Source: Ctenosaura bakeri (Eukaryota; Chordata; Lepidosauria; Squamata; Iguanidae). From it: a stretch of 64,000 nt of DNA. Below the pieces are notes generated by a model. The model was not told the origin of the DNA. It did no database searches and was given only the letters and a program-made list of their open reading frames with translations. The position numbers and the translations under genes are program-made. This document shows, in pieces, positions 35,818 through 47,900 of this stretch (within the stretch, counting starts at the first letter, position 1; each line of letters opens with the position of its first letter). The stretch is taken from positions 221,359 to 285,358 of the forward strand of contig CAOLHI010002143.1 of the NCBI GenBank assembly GCA_948474755.1. Reading direction: 5' to 3'.

Positions 35818-36110
35818 CAAACAGATTGGTGTAGCGATTTAAGTGTTGAGCTAGGACACTGAAGCCATTTCCGCACTATACAGTTATAGTGTTATTATTC
35901 CACTTTCAATATCCTGTGGAATTCTGGGGTTTTACTGAAGCCAAAGATGCCCCTCCCTAAACTGCAAACTCCAGGATTCCATAGGAAGTTGAAAGCAGAA
36001 TAATAGCACTATAACACTATAGTGCAGAAATGGTCTGGGAGACCAGGGTTCCAGTCCTACTCAGTCAAAACATACTAAGTGATCTTGGAAATGTCACAGC
36101 CTCAGAAAAA
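35818..36110 (+). mobile_element. SINE split by a foldback MITE
   Basis: Left part: ttggtgtagcgatttaagtg and tgagctaggacac. The MITE (35863-36034) intervenes. Right part: tgggagaccagggttccagt, actaagtgatcttggaaatg, ggcaaaccccctctgaacag. The two halves join to a continuous SINE head and body. Confidence 0.8.
35863..36034. mobile_element. Foldback MITE, copy D
   Basis: gccatttccgcactatacag at the left and ctatagtgcagaaatggtc at the right, with the usual ccactttcaatatcctgtgg arm. Slightly shorter through a loss near the centre. Confidence 0.82.
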
Positions 36111-36129
36111 GGCAAACCCCCTCTGAACA

Positions 36130-36603
36130 GATTACACCTGTAGTATCACACTATGCCTTTATTACACTCCACTGGCTGCCAATTAGTTTCTGGGCAAGGT
36201 AGCAAGTGTTGGTTCTTACCTTTAAAGCCCTATATGGTGTGGGTCCAGGTTATCTATGAGATCACCTTCTCCCATATAATCCACCCTGTACACTCGGGTC
36301 TCCTGAGGGGTATCTACCTCAATCAGACAAGACCAGGCTGGCAACTATTAACCAGAAAACTTTTTCTTCAGCCACCCCCAGATTGAGGAATGACCTGCCA
36401 GAAGAGATGTGACATCTGGATATGCTGTCTGCATTTAAAAGAACATTAAAGACCCATTTCTCCCAGCAGGTCTATTCCAGATGGTTTTTACATGATGAGT
36501 TTTTTAAATTATGAATTGTTTTTATTATGTAGGCATTTTAACTTATGTTATGCTCAATCCACAGGGAGAGACAGATAAGAAAATAGCAACAACAATAATA
36601 ACA

Positions 36604-36605
<2 letters not shown>
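36130..36605 (+). mobile_element. L2 LINE 3' end
   Basis: Decayed ORF2 C-terminus on the plus strand: cactggctgccaattagttt (HWLPISF), accttta aagccctatatgg (FKALYG), gaatgacctgccagaagaga (NDLPEE). A UTR follows, with ctcaatccacagggagagac and AAC/AAT repeats, leading into (ACT)n at 36606-36641. Confidence 0.75.
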
Positions 36606-36640
<35 letters not shown>

Positions 36641-36647
36641 TTAAGTT

Positions 36648-36726
36648 ATACCAAGGAAACCCCATGATAGAGTCACCTTAGGGTTGCAACAAGTCAGAAA
36701 TGACAGGAAGGCACACAGCAATGAGT
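36648..36726 (+). mobile_element. SINE 3' end
   Basis: accaaggaaaccccatgata, gtcaccttagggttgcaaca, agtcagaaatgacaggaagg: the 3' third of the SINE family only. Confidence 0.7.
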
Positions 36727-36732
36727 AACTGG

Positions 36733-39700
36733 CACCGTTCTATATACAAATTACACATTAAGTGCTTGCTGGAATAGGAATGTCTTTAACTGTTTCCTGA
36801 AGATAGGCAGGGAGTGTGCCAGTCTGACCTCTTTGGGCAGGGAGTTCCAGAGCCAGGGGGCAGCCACTGAGAAGGCCCTGTCCTGTGTTCCCACCAAATG
36901 CACCTGTGACGGTGGTGGGACTGAGAGAAGGGCCTCTCCCGCAGATCTCAATGCCCAGGCTGGTTCATAGGGGAGGATACGATCCTTCAAGTAACCTGGA
37001 CCTGAGCCATGTAGGGTTTTAAAGGTCATCACTAGCACTTTGAATTGTACCTGGAAACAGATCGGCAGCTGGTGGAGCTGTTGCAGCAGGGGTGTTGTAT
37101 GCTCCCTATAACCAGCTCCAGTTAACAACCTGGCTGCAGCTCTTTGGACCAGCTGAAGTTTCCAAAAACTCTTCAAAGGCATCACCATGTTCAGCATGTT
37201 ACAATAGTCCAACCAGGATGTAACCAAGACATGTGTTACTGTGGCCAGGTCTGACATCTCAAGGAATGGGCGCAGCAGGAAAATAAGCCTTAATTGTGCA
37301 AATGCACTCCTGGCTGCTGCTGAGACCTGAGTTTCCAGGCTTAGAATTGAATCCAGGACCACTCCCAAGCTGCGAACCTGTGTCTTCAGAGGGAGTGTGA
37401 CCCCATCTAGCATAAGCTGAATCTCTATTCCCTGATCTGCCTTTCTACTGACCAAGAGCATCTCTGTCTTGTCTGGATTAAGTTTCAGTTTGTTTGCCCT
37501 TGTCCAGTCCATTACTGATGTCAGGCACTGGTTTAGGATCAAAACAGCTTCCTTGGCTTGTGCTAGAAAGGAGTAATAAAGTTGGGTGTCATCTGTGTAC
37601 TGATGACACCGAACCCCAAAACTCTGGACAACCTCTCCCAGCAGTTTCATGTAGATGTTAAACAGCATGGGGAACAAAACAGAACACTGAGGGACCCCAC
37701 AGGCCAGAGGGCAAGTGGTCGAAAAAGAGTCCCCCAGCACCACCTTCTGGCTTTGGCCCTCCGGGAAGAAACAGAGCCACTGTAAACCACTGCCCCCAAG
37801 TCTCATCCCTGCAAGGCAACCCAGAAGGATACCATGGTTGATAGTGTCAAAAGCTGCTAAGAGGTCCAAGCAGAACCAACAGGGACACAATTCCCCTGTC
37901 TGGTTCCTGGCGTAGATCATCCACCAAGGCAACCAAAGCTATGTCAGTCCCACAGCCAGGCCTGAAACTAGATTGAAATGAATCTAGATAATTGTTTCAT
38001 TCAGAAACTGGAGCATGTAGGAGCCTCCTAGAGCTGGGAGGCTACCACACTTTCCAGAACCTTGCGCAGAAATGGAATATTAGAGACTGGCTGGTAATTA
38101 TCCAAAATGGTGGGATCGAGGCATGGCTTTTTTAATAGTAGTTTTATGACAGCCTCCTTGAGACTGGAACTTTACCTTGTCTCAAGGAGGCATTAAGCAC
38201 ACCCTGTACCCACTCAGCCAGTCCCCCTCTGACTTTTTTTTTAAATAAGCCAGGAAGGGCAAGGATCTAGCACACATGTGGTGGCTCTCATATCTCCAGG
38301 GATCCTGTCCACATCCTCAGGCTGTATGTATTGAAAAATATCCATTATCACTGGACAAGCAGAGGGCAGAATTATACCTGCAGGATCTGCATAAATCATG
38401 GCATCCAAGCCAGAGTGGATCAGAGCAATTTTATCAGCAAAGTAGAAGGCAAATTGTCCACAGAGGGCTGTTGAGTGGTATGGATTTTCGTCTTTTGGGC
38501 CTGTGTGTAAAAGACTCCTGACCACTTGAAACAGCTCTGCTGGCTGGCTCCCTGAAGATGCAATAGAGACAGAAAAGAATTTTGCCTTTGCTGCCTCTAT
38601 TGCCAGAGAATAGACTTTCAAATGAGTTCTAGCCTTGTTTTATCGGACAGGTTCTGAGTTTTCCTTCAATGTCGCTCTAGTCACCTTTTCACATGTTTCA
38701 TCATCACCAGTTCCCTGGAAAACCAGGGGGACAGTTTGGCTTCACTGTGTGAGAGGGGACACTTGGGGGCAATCATGTCCACTGCCCTGGCCATGTCTGT
38801 GTTCCAGAGGTCAGCCAGGACTTCAACAGGACTGCCTGTCAAAGCAGCAGGAAATCCCCCAAGAGCCCTCAGGAATATATCTGGATCCATGAGCCTCCTG
38901 GGGCAGACCATCTTAATGGGTCCCTCATCCCTGTGGAGGTTCTGAGTCCCAGTAAGTCTAAACCCCACCAGGTAGTGGTCTGTCCATGATAACAGAACTA
39001 CGGCTAGTTCCTCTACTCCCAGATCACATTTACCCCACTCACCACAGAAAACAAGGTCTAGAGTGTGCCTAGCAGCATGGGTAGGGCCAGACACCAATTG
39101 GGACAGACCCATGGTTGTCATGGCAGACATGACGTCTTGAGCTGCTCCAGACAGGGTGGCTTCAGCATGGATGTTGAAATCTCCCAGTACTACAAGCCGG
39201 GATGATTTCAACATCAACCCTGAAACCACACCTGCTAGCTCAGGAAGAGAGACTGTGGTGCAGCGGGATGGGTGGTACACCAACAGAATCTCTACTCTGT
39301 CCCGGCCCTCCAGCTTCAGATAAACACACTCAAACCCAGAGAACTGTGGGATGGGGCACTTATGCAGGGGAATAGAATTTCGATAAAATACTGTGACTCC
39401 ACCTTCCCGGCCCCCAGATGTCACCTGCTGCTGAACAGAGAACCCTAGTGGACAAAGCCGAGAGAAATTAACCTGTCCAGCCTCATCCAACCAGGTCTGT
39501 GTAATACATGCCAAGTCGGCATGCTCATCCAGGATCAAGTCCTGGATGGCAGTAGTCTTTCCATTAACCGACCTGGCATTTGCCAGCAACATTTTCAACC
39601 CAGGGGTAGTGCTGCCAGGACCATCCAGGTTATTTGAGTTGGGGGACATTTTAGGGACAATTAACACCCTATTCCTGTCCCGTTGTTTAAAGGAAAGCTG

Positions 39701-39740
39701 TCTCCCCCTCCGTATCTTCCCCTGCCCTGTTTGTTATGGA
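36733..39740 (-). mobile_element. L2-clade LINE, long copy 2
   Basis: Minus-strand L2 spanning endonuclease to C-terminus. The copy belongs to a different L2 subfamily from copy 1, judged by residues such as LLVSRKADQGIEIQLMLDGV. The 3' UTR is nearly absent and the microsatellite tail is missing. Confidence 0.9.
36751..39667 (-). pseudogene. L2 ORF2 remnant with frameshifts
   Basis: Three open blocks lie in three different frames. 38681-39667 is the endonuclease (KMLLANARSVNGKTTAIQDL, TQTWLDEAG, LVVLGDFNIHAEATL, SWTDHYLVG). 38241-38621 is a linker block (AAKAKFFSVSIASSGSQPAE). 36751-37932 is the reverse transcriptase (LDLLAAFDTINHGILL, ACGVPQCSVLFPMLFNIYMK, YTDD in place of YADD at 37588-37599) plus the C-terminal region to WNSLPKEVRLA. 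The Ala-to-Thr change in the catalytic box and at least two frameshifts show an inactive copy. Confidence 0.88.
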
Positions 39741-39744
39741 ATTG

Positions 39745-41387
39745 GTCATACATATGTGTTCAGTAGTGAACTCAGTCATTCCTGTACAAGAAGAGACCTT
39801 TCTGAACAAGCTGAAAAATGTACTAAAGTGACTAGAAAAAAACTGTGGTCATAAATCAATAATAAATTTCCTCATGCAAACTTTTGGTAATCTCATGCAA
39901 CATCAACAAGCAATTCTGTACATGGATTTATGCAGCTACAAAAATATGGGACCTAAATCAATTGAGGTGAGGGGGAATGAGACTCTTGGGTCAATTATGT
40001 AAGTATTTCAATAGGAAAATATTGAAATGTGCTGCACCTTTATCAGCACCTTTATTCTATTACATCCAGAGCCTTTTCCAGGTTCAGTACTTTCTCTCCT
40101 AGCCATGCCTCTGTGTTTCATTGTTTGGTCAGATGTTATTCACAGAACTTAATGAATCATACTCAAAGTGGCAACTTATTTTATGTTATGTTACCTCAAG
40201 GAGCACACAGTAGACCCTATGGCATTCTGAGATTTGCTGTCTGACATGACTGCTTCAATTTGCTAGTAGCAGGACTATCCCTGGTAATGGACACATTGCA
40301 AGTTGGTCAGCATTATATTTACAGTAAGTAGCAGAGAGTTCCAGAAAAGGGAGTTCCCTAGCCCCAACTTGGGATCTTTTTCATGCCAAAGCATGCTTTG
40401 TCTGTCTTACTGATCTAACTCACAAGTTTCCGGAGAAAAAAACATCTTGTGCTTGGAGCACTATAACACAATAGAAATGCTAAGTAGAATTATGATGTTA
40501 TCTATATGCATTTTCCCATACATCAGAGAATTAGAATTGTCCATTAATTCTATTTCATAAGAAGGAAACTTCTTTTCTTACATAATAACAAATATTACAG
40601 TTTGGCTTGTCCAATTTATTATGAAGAAAGCAGAAATGTCTATTTCATATGATTTCTCATAATATTGTTACTTAACATTAGCAAACGTGCTAATGTTGCA
40701 CCTCTAAATGCCAAGAATTAGTGACCATTTCCCACTTTTAGCAAGAGGAAGGATTTTCAAAGTTGAATTGTATTATTTTTAATTTTTGAGACAGAGAAAA
40801 TATCAAGGGAGGGGAGAAAAGTAAGGTCAGTAAATTTTACTTTGATAATTTTGGTTCTGCTGTTGAGAACCATCAGGGAGTTTGTTTTCACCTATCTTGG
40901 TATGTCAGATTATGTTATGTGTTTGATTTACAGAGCCTGCCTGTGGTGCAGAAGGGAGTAATGATATCCAAGAACAGAATTTGTGATTGGCCAAGAGTAT
41001 GAAGCCTATGGATCGGATTGCCCTCATGCAAACACTAGGAAGCAGGTGTTGACACAGTGCTTATATCTGGACATCCTTCCTAAAACTTGGTATTGCTGTT
41101 TGTCCTACTTCGGATTGCTGGTTCAACTAGCATCTTGTATGGCTCAGAGAGAAAAAGGTAGAGTCAGTGACTGAAGGGAAATTCCTTTCTGATCCTCTGG
41201 AGGAAGTGACAAACATATAATTTTTAAATAATAGTAACTATTCAGTGCTGAATGCTCCTAGGATGTAGGGAACAATCAATAAGACGTTAAGCATGAATAA
41301 TTTCTAAAGAAAGGAGTTGCACTTACAGTTGGACATCTTAGATATAGGCAATAGTCATAACAAAATCCAGCTCATCTGAAGTTAGTT
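39745..41387. other. No gene recognised
   Basis: AT-rich unique-looking DNA between the L2 and the GC-rich block. Nothing supported. Confidence 0.4.
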
Positions 41388-42100
41388 ATTGCCACCCTAC
41401 CCACGAAATAACGAGACCGCAGACAGATCTTGGGTTGAACTAGGGCAATTTATTAATATGCCTAATTTACAAGGGTTGAACTTGAACCTGGACACCAACT
41501 TGAACATAAACTTGGGATAATGGGAGGGGGGTAATAGCACCTTCGGGCTAGGGCAAGAGGCCACTCCGGACCATATTCCCTAGCCCGTTGAGCGAGATAC
41601 CGGGCCCCAAAGCCGACCGCTGAAGGTGCAGGATGGCTTTGGCCAGCCCTTGTGGGCCGCAACAGGCGCCCCGAGATCCAAAGAGGGAAGGAAGCAAGAC
41701 TCCCAGCAAGCTGAAGGCCGGGTCTGTACCTCCCTGCCTCCCCTACCCCAGGCCACTAAGGCGGCACCGTGCCCACAACCAGCGCCCCGAGTTCCACGTG
41801 GCCCAGCAGGCCAGAGGGTCCAAAGGCCAATTCTTCTGCCCTGCCTCCCTTCCCCCCAGGCCCGAAGGGACCGCAAAGATGTCTGCCCCCGTTCGGCGGT
41901 TTCAGGCCCGCCGTACAGGCTCCCGCGCGGCCCGCCCGGGTTCCCACGTGTCGGAGGGGGGTGCCGAAGGCCGAGACAGGGCAACTCCCGGGTGAGGGCC
42001 ACCCAACCTCCCTTCGTCCCCGACCGCCGCCGAGGTAGCGAAGATGCCTCCCTAACTCTCCACCCGGGGCTTGCGAGGCTAGCCTGCCTTGCGTCTATAC

Positions 42101-42252
42101 CGGGCGGCCTAGTACGGGTCGCCCTCCCTTCCTTCCCGCCAGGCCACAGGAGAGGCCGCGGGAATGCCTACTTTACCGGGAGGCCTAGTACGGGTCGCCC
42201 TCCCTTCCTTCCTGCCAGGCCACAGGAGAGGCCGCGGGAAAGCCTACCTTCC
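42101..42252. repeat. 76-bp tandem duplication
   Basis: Two adjacent copies beginning cggg.ggcctagtacgggtc and containing gccctcccttccttcc and aggccacaggagaggccgcg. Only a few differences. Confidence 0.93.
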
Positions 42253-42274
42253 CAGCAGACCCCCCCACTAAGAA

Positions 42275-42428
42275 CGTCGCCGCGGCAACCGCTGAAGCTG
42301 CCGCGGGCCTACCCGAGCGGCCGCTGAGGCGGCCGCCGTATCCTCGTTAGAAGCGTCGCCGCGGCAACCGCTGACCCTGCCGCGGGCCTACCCGAGCGGC
42401 CGCTGAGGCGGCCGCTGTATCCTCGCCG
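42275..42428. repeat. ~79-bp tandem duplication
   Basis: Two copies beginning cgtcgccgcggcaaccgctg and ending gctgaggcggccgc.gtatc. A partial third start (cgtcgccgccgcc) lies near 42480. Confidence 0.92.
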
Positions 42429-42772
42429 TCCCGCGCGAGTCACCGCTCGGCCACGGCCCCGAAGCCGCCAAGTTGCTAAGCGTCGCCGCCGCCACGCCGA
42501 GGTACCGGACGGCTGCCTTGGGTCAGGCGAGGAAGCAGGAAGGACAACCGGCGAAGGCCCACGTGCGCGAGTGAAACCACGCAAGGCCGTCCTCCTGCTT
42601 CGTCGCCTTTCTCCAGTGCGAATGGCCGGAGAGGGGACGGGGTGGGCCCTAAATACTGTGCCCAGTCCCGCCTCCTCCCATCGGCCACCACGACGCGATC
42701 TCGTATCGCGAGAGGGCGGCAAAGGCCGCCCCCCCGCCATCGCAAGGCTCGGCGGTGTGGGGCGAATTGCCA

Positions 42773-43315
42773 TGTCAATGACCCTAAAATACCTCTCTCA
42801 AGTGTGTGCTTATTTCAAACATAACTTCTTTTCTGTTAAGCTACATACCCAGTAACATCTCTCAAGAGAGACAGAAGAGTAAGCAGCTGTTCCTTTCCTT
42901 TGAAAAGACCTGCTTGAACAGAAGGGGGTTTTCTTTACCCCCAAACCATTAGCCTACAAAGCTAAATTTGTTCTGTGGTGATGCGGGAAGTCTGCTTGTT
43001 GTCTTTAATGTTGACTAAGAACTTTCATTCCTGGAAATAACTTTTCATCCTTCTGGTCTTTGTCACTTCTGGGTTTGATTCCCTTTTCTTTTTTCTTTTT
43101 TATATTTCTGGAACTGGCACAGCCCAAGGTCAGTCCTGAAAGTGGATATCTGGTCACTGGACTATGGGATAGTTCCATTCCTGTTCTAGTATATACTGAT
43201 ATTTTGAGGGCATGAGAAGAAGTGCAAGTCTACCACCACAGTTGAGATGGTATTGAGAAACTTCAATGCAGGCAGAGGCCACTCCCCTTCTTGGCCATGT
43301 GAGGACAAGGAACAA
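42773..43315. other. No gene recognised
   Basis: AT-rich sequence right of the GC-rich block. No exon following the candidate promoter region could be identified. Confidence 0.4.
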
Positions 43316-43317
43316 GA

Positions 43318-43552
43318 GGGCCAACATGGTGTAATAGTTTGAACATTGGACTAGGACTCTGGAGAATAGAGTCTCAATTTCCCTTCAATCATGGAAACCC
43401 ACTGGGTGACCTTGGGCAAGTCACACTCTCTGAGCCCCAGAAGTCAAAGGCAAACCCCTTCTGAACAAATCTTGCCAAGAAAACCCTGTGATAGGTTTGC
43501 CTTTGAACTGCCAAAGTCAGAAATGACTAGAAAGGACACAACAAACAACAAA
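43318..43552 (+). mobile_element. tRNA-derived SINE, full length
   Basis: ccaacatggtgtaatagttt, ggactaggactctgg, aacccactgggtgaccttgg, caagtcacactctctgagc, ttgccaagaaaaccctgtga, agtcagaaatgactagaaag, ending in an ACAAC-rich tail. Confidence 0.82.
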
Positions 43553-43554
43553 TA

Positions 43555-44730
43555 AGATTTCCACCCCATAAGAAACAGAAAAGTAACTTCCCCTGAGATC
43601 CAGGTATTCTTGTTCTAAGCAAAGCAAATTCTCCCTTTTCTAGGCAGAGGACATTGAATTTCTCAGCCAGTTTCTGTACTGTTTCATCTGGAAAAAAAAC
43701 TTTCAGGTGCTATATAGGCAAAACTTGTGAACTATAGGCCACTTGAAAGAATTTTACTTTTATTGGGGATAAAACTCTCAAAGAATTATGTCCCAATCCA
43801 TTGCTCACTCTTGTAAAGGTTTCTTAATTTTGCCCCCTATACAAGAATGCTGAGTTAAACAGAGCACTTTTTATTAGCACTGAATGTTTCTCAATGAAAA
43901 GTAAAAGAGGGTAACCCCAAAAGCTTTGAGGTATAAAACCACAATGCTATCAACTTAATCGTGAAAATGTAGCAAGAAAAAAAAACCACGAGATGTTTTG
44001 TTTAGGATTTGGGAGACATCAAAACATTACCACAGAGGTTTATTGACCTTAGAAAACACAGCAATAAGGAAGTGTCAAAGTCACTGTTTTATGGGGTTGC
44101 AGCGTAATTGTTACACAAACAGTTTCTGACTAGTCCTAATATTCACAACACCACAGTTAATGTGAGGTACTTCTGCTGTGTCAAGACTTTTTAAAAGCAT
44201 GTTTCCCATCAGGTCAGTTCCTGGAACAAAATCATACCAACGTTTTCAACAGGCTTATAGAATAACAGTCAAACTATTGGAGGACTACTGCAGATTTTTC
44301 TTCCTGTGAGGCTCAAAGGAAAGAAATCTGACATCTTCCAAGTACAACATTTTATGGGAAATGTAAATTTATTTACACCACAGGCTAAAGCTAGTTTAAG
44401 AGTAATTTCCTCTCAGCAGGGGAGCCTGGGAACTATAGTTCTGATATGTGAGGTCCAGTTAAAGAGAAATTACAGTTAAGGAGACTACAGTTCCCAGAAT
44501 TTGGGGGAACCAAACAACCTTGTACTAATTCAGGAAATCTATAATCAGTTTGAATAAGTGTGTGGCACAGATATATCTAACATCACCTCAAACTGCTTTA
44601 CTAATTATTGTGATGATAGTAATTCCTTGAACGATGTGATAATCTTAATGTTTCTATTGTCTAATCTGTTTTTATTAACCTTCAATCTGATTGGCCACTG
44701 GGGTAAACAGGACACTGGAATTAATCCAGT
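43555..44730. other. No gene recognised; possible old foldback arms
   Basis: The stretch 44420-44515 has gggagcctgggaactatagt and ggagactacagttcccagaa, which form inverted arms of an old foldback DNA element. The rest holds nothing supported. Confidence 0.4.
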
Positions 44731-44737
44731 AACATTG

Positions 44738-44985
44738 TCGTTGTTGCTCTTGTTGTTATTATGTGCCTTCAATTTGACTCTGATTTATGGCAACCCTATC
44801 TCAGGGTTGTTGGGGTTTTTTTGCAAGGTTTGAGTCATAGGCAGTTTGCCCATTACTTTCCTCTAAGGCTGACAGAAAGGGACTTGGCTGAGAGGTCACT
44901 CAGTGGATTTCCTTGGCTGAGTGGGGGTTTGAATTCTGATCCCCCAGAGTCCCAGTCCAACAGTCAAACCACTACACTCAAACTT
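44738..44985 (-). mobile_element. tRNA-derived SINE, minus strand
   Basis: Plus strand shows the complement: (TTG)n-rich tail, tatgtgccttcaatttgact, atttatggcaaccctatctc, gtttgaattctgatccccc (B box) and gtccaacagtcaaaccacta (head). Confidence 0.8.
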
Positions 44986-44989
44986 GCCC

Positions 44990-47900
44990 ATAATAGCAGT
45001 ACACTTCTTTATTCCTACTATCAAAACCTTTGCACATGCCACAATGGCCCTCACATGTGACACATGTGACACATGAACGACTTCAAGTGACATTTATAAA
45101 GTTGCCGAAGTTGGACGTATTACCTAAATCACAACTGGAGTAGACCCATTAAATCATTGAGATTTGCACGAGTACTGACTCAGCAATTGATCCACTAGTC
45201 TAGTTGGGAATAACAATAAGATTCAAGCCACTGTTTCCTTTGAGTGTGAGTGAGGTAGTAGACAATCTTCTTGGGTTCTCATGGCATGTTCTCCACAGGT
45301 GGAGTTACTATTGTTTGAGGTTAAGCCTTGTTACCATTGCAACATATACCTGAAGGTTCTCCTTTTCTCCTTTTCATCTCACTGAATGGCAGTCACTTTA
45401 TCTTTTTTCTGCAAGGGTGGTTCTTAGATCAACTTGCTGCTGCTCTGTTTCCTTGTCGCCTTGCATTTGTCTGCACCCAAACTTCGGCTGTTCTGGATGC
45501 AGCTGTTCCTGTTCTGGTAGCCTCCTGTCTTCCAAGTTGTTCTGTTCTGAATGCAACCATTTTGGCCCTTTCTGCATGTTGACGCCCTTCCAGAAGGGAG
45601 TGGGATAGCCCCTCCCCTTCCTTCCGCATTGCAGCCAGGCATTTGCCATTTCCAGGAAGCATCACAAACATGCAGCTGTGGCTTCTGCATGAGGATAAGT
45701 ATGGGAGCACTGCACGATGGGAGATGAAAAATGGATTTTCTCTGTTTTTCAAATACCACGCAAGTGTGACACTTTGCAATGGAATGGCAGCAGGACAGTG
45801 ACAACGTCATGCAGAAGCATGACCTGCTGATCACTGCCATCCCATAGCAGAAGTGGTTCAGTGACATTGTGAGGAAATGGCCTTTGTTTGCTGCTTTGGT
45901 GCCTAGTTCTTCCCACTGCAGCTTTTGCTGGTTGCTCTTTAAATCCTGAATAACAGCCATGTTCTGGTTAGGGAAGTGGGCAAACTCCTGAATGAATGTG
46001 ATTCTGTACTTTTTAATCTGTGTGCTTTTAAACACCTTATAATTCAGGTATGTTTACACACTAGGGGTCTCTGCACTACACAATTATAGTTATACTGACA
46101 CTGCTTTAACGGCCATGGATTCATCCTATGCAATTGTGGGATTGTAGTCAAGTGAGAGGTACTCAGGATTCTTTTTCAGAAAGCTCTAGTGCAAGAGTTC
46201 CCAAACTTTGGTCCTCCAACTGTTTTTGACCTCATTTCCCTGGAGCACCAGGCAGCTTGGCCAGTAGTAAGGAATTCTGGGAGCTCACTAAAGCACCACT
46301 GCCTGCTGTTATAATTCAAAAGAACATCACTTCTTGCATTTTTATTTGTGCTGTTTTCAATCTTGTTGTGAGCTGTCTTGACTACCACTTCTGAGAGAAA
46401 GATGGGATAGAAATCAAATACATAGATACATATATGCACATAAAATAGGCTGCAAACACACACAAATTGATTAAAATTAAACTTCTTTTTTAACTGAATA
46501 TATTTTAAAATTAAGTAAACCTAAATGGCACACAGAAGGGCCTGTGGTGCTTTCTCTCCCTGCATCCCAATACTCTTTTAGCCTTTCCCTCTGCCCACTC
46601 TCATCCACATTCACTCTCACAATAATATGTAGGGAGAGTTATCCAAAGGAAACAGTGAATGATAACAGGGTGGAAGGACAGAAATACCAGGAAGAAATAA
46701 AAAGCAGGAAATTCTCTCTTTGTACGTCTCCCTCCCTCTCTTCCTCTGACTTGATTACTGTTAAAAGATGTCTATCTCCTAATGACTGAAGATTGCACTA
46801 TGCTCTGCAAACTAACTTAATTTAAATAAAACTGATTATTTTTAAAAATCAAATAAGCCCAAGATGCATACTCAAGCATCCCCTTTGCTTGCATGCCACA
46901 GTTCAGGGAACTAGGTTTATATACCCTCCAGTTGTCCTAAGTGACAGTCTTACTTAATTCTCCACCATTCCAACTTTTTCAGCTGCTTTTAAAATGTGTA
47001 GTTTCTCTCTTCTCCTCCCACTTGTCTTCAGCTTATTTCAATTGCTGCAAACCTGAGTTCAAGGTGCAAAAGTAGTTTGTACTCAATTACCCCGTGGGAG
47101 TGGGGAGGAGGGTAGGTGGCAGAATCTTTCTCTTCCCAACAGGCTCAAGCAAAAGCAAACTGCTGCAGCCTTCCTAGCTATTCTGTTTTTACCCATTAAT
47201 AACATTTACCATCTTGACTGCACCTTGATATTCCTTGGTTGCCTATGTTTCGGTTTTCATTTGTGAAATGTTGGAAGATATGGATTTCATGATCTATGAG
47301 CTGTGCTGGAGGCACACACGTGACAGAAATTGTCAAAGCAGGGCTTCTGAATGGACGCAGTTTGGAGAAAGAAGGACGGATAAACCCATGTGCATCAGCA
47401 GGTCTGCCAGATGTTTTGGGCAGCAACTCCAGTAATCTCTTAACATCAGCTATCTTGGAAGTGGTAGATGAAAGCTGATGGCTAAGTCCTGGGCCAAAGT
47501 ATCTAGGGAACAAAATGTTTCCCATCTGTGATGTAGAAGGCCCCACCAGGTTTAACACCTAAATTATTAAAGATCTCATTAGCAGGGTGAAGGGAAAAGA
47601 AGTTTACCATGGTGAAAAAAAAAACCAGACACTTAAGTGAGATGGCCCAGTATGGAAAGGGATGATCCAATCTGAGTTGGAATAAAACATGTCTTACGAG
47701 TAATGTCTTCCTGACTCATATTGCAGCAAATTATATTCCACAAACTAATCGCAAGCAGTTCATCAGCACCCAAAGGGAATGTGGGGAGAGGGAGGGTAAA
47801 ATTTAAGCAGCTCAGTGTAAAGACAATGCTACTGGAGTCACGGAGAAAAAAAAAACCAAACAAACCTCACACAAAATTGTCATTTTATTGTGATTTTTTT

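Larger units (their letters stand above)
41395..42765. other. Very GC-rich block with internal tandem repeats (CpG island or inserted element)
   Basis: 1,371 bp, dense in CpG from about 41560 to 42765, in otherwise AT-rich DNA. An exact 7-bp direct repeat ATTGCCA (41388-41394 and 42766-42772) bounds it, and at the right edge the composition changes exactly at that repeat. Internal repeats: a 76-bp unit twice (from 42101 and 42177), a ~79-bp unit twice (from 42275 and 42354), and about five diverged cctcccttcc..aggcc segments. On the minus strand, promoter-like signals (TCTCGCGA at 42706-42713, TATTTA-like at 42650-42655) lie near one end and AATAAA (41449-41454) near the other. No domain is seen in its open frames. 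It may be a CpG-island promoter for an unknown transcript or a composite non-autonomous retroposon. Confidence 0.6.

Noticed and set aside
41626..42327. 233-codon and other open frames in the GC-rich block
   Set aside because: Stop codons are rare in GC-rich DNA. The frames are Pro/Arg/Ala-rich, occur on both strands and run through the tandem repeats without preserving one frame (unit lengths 76 and 79 are not multiples of 3).
45424..46035. 203-codon minus-strand frame
   Set aside because: Composition unlike a folded protein, no motif, several overlapping frames in the same interval.
47196..47558. 120-codon minus-strand frame and plus-strand counterparts
   Set aside because: No recognisable family. 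The right-hand part resembles an old foldback element.
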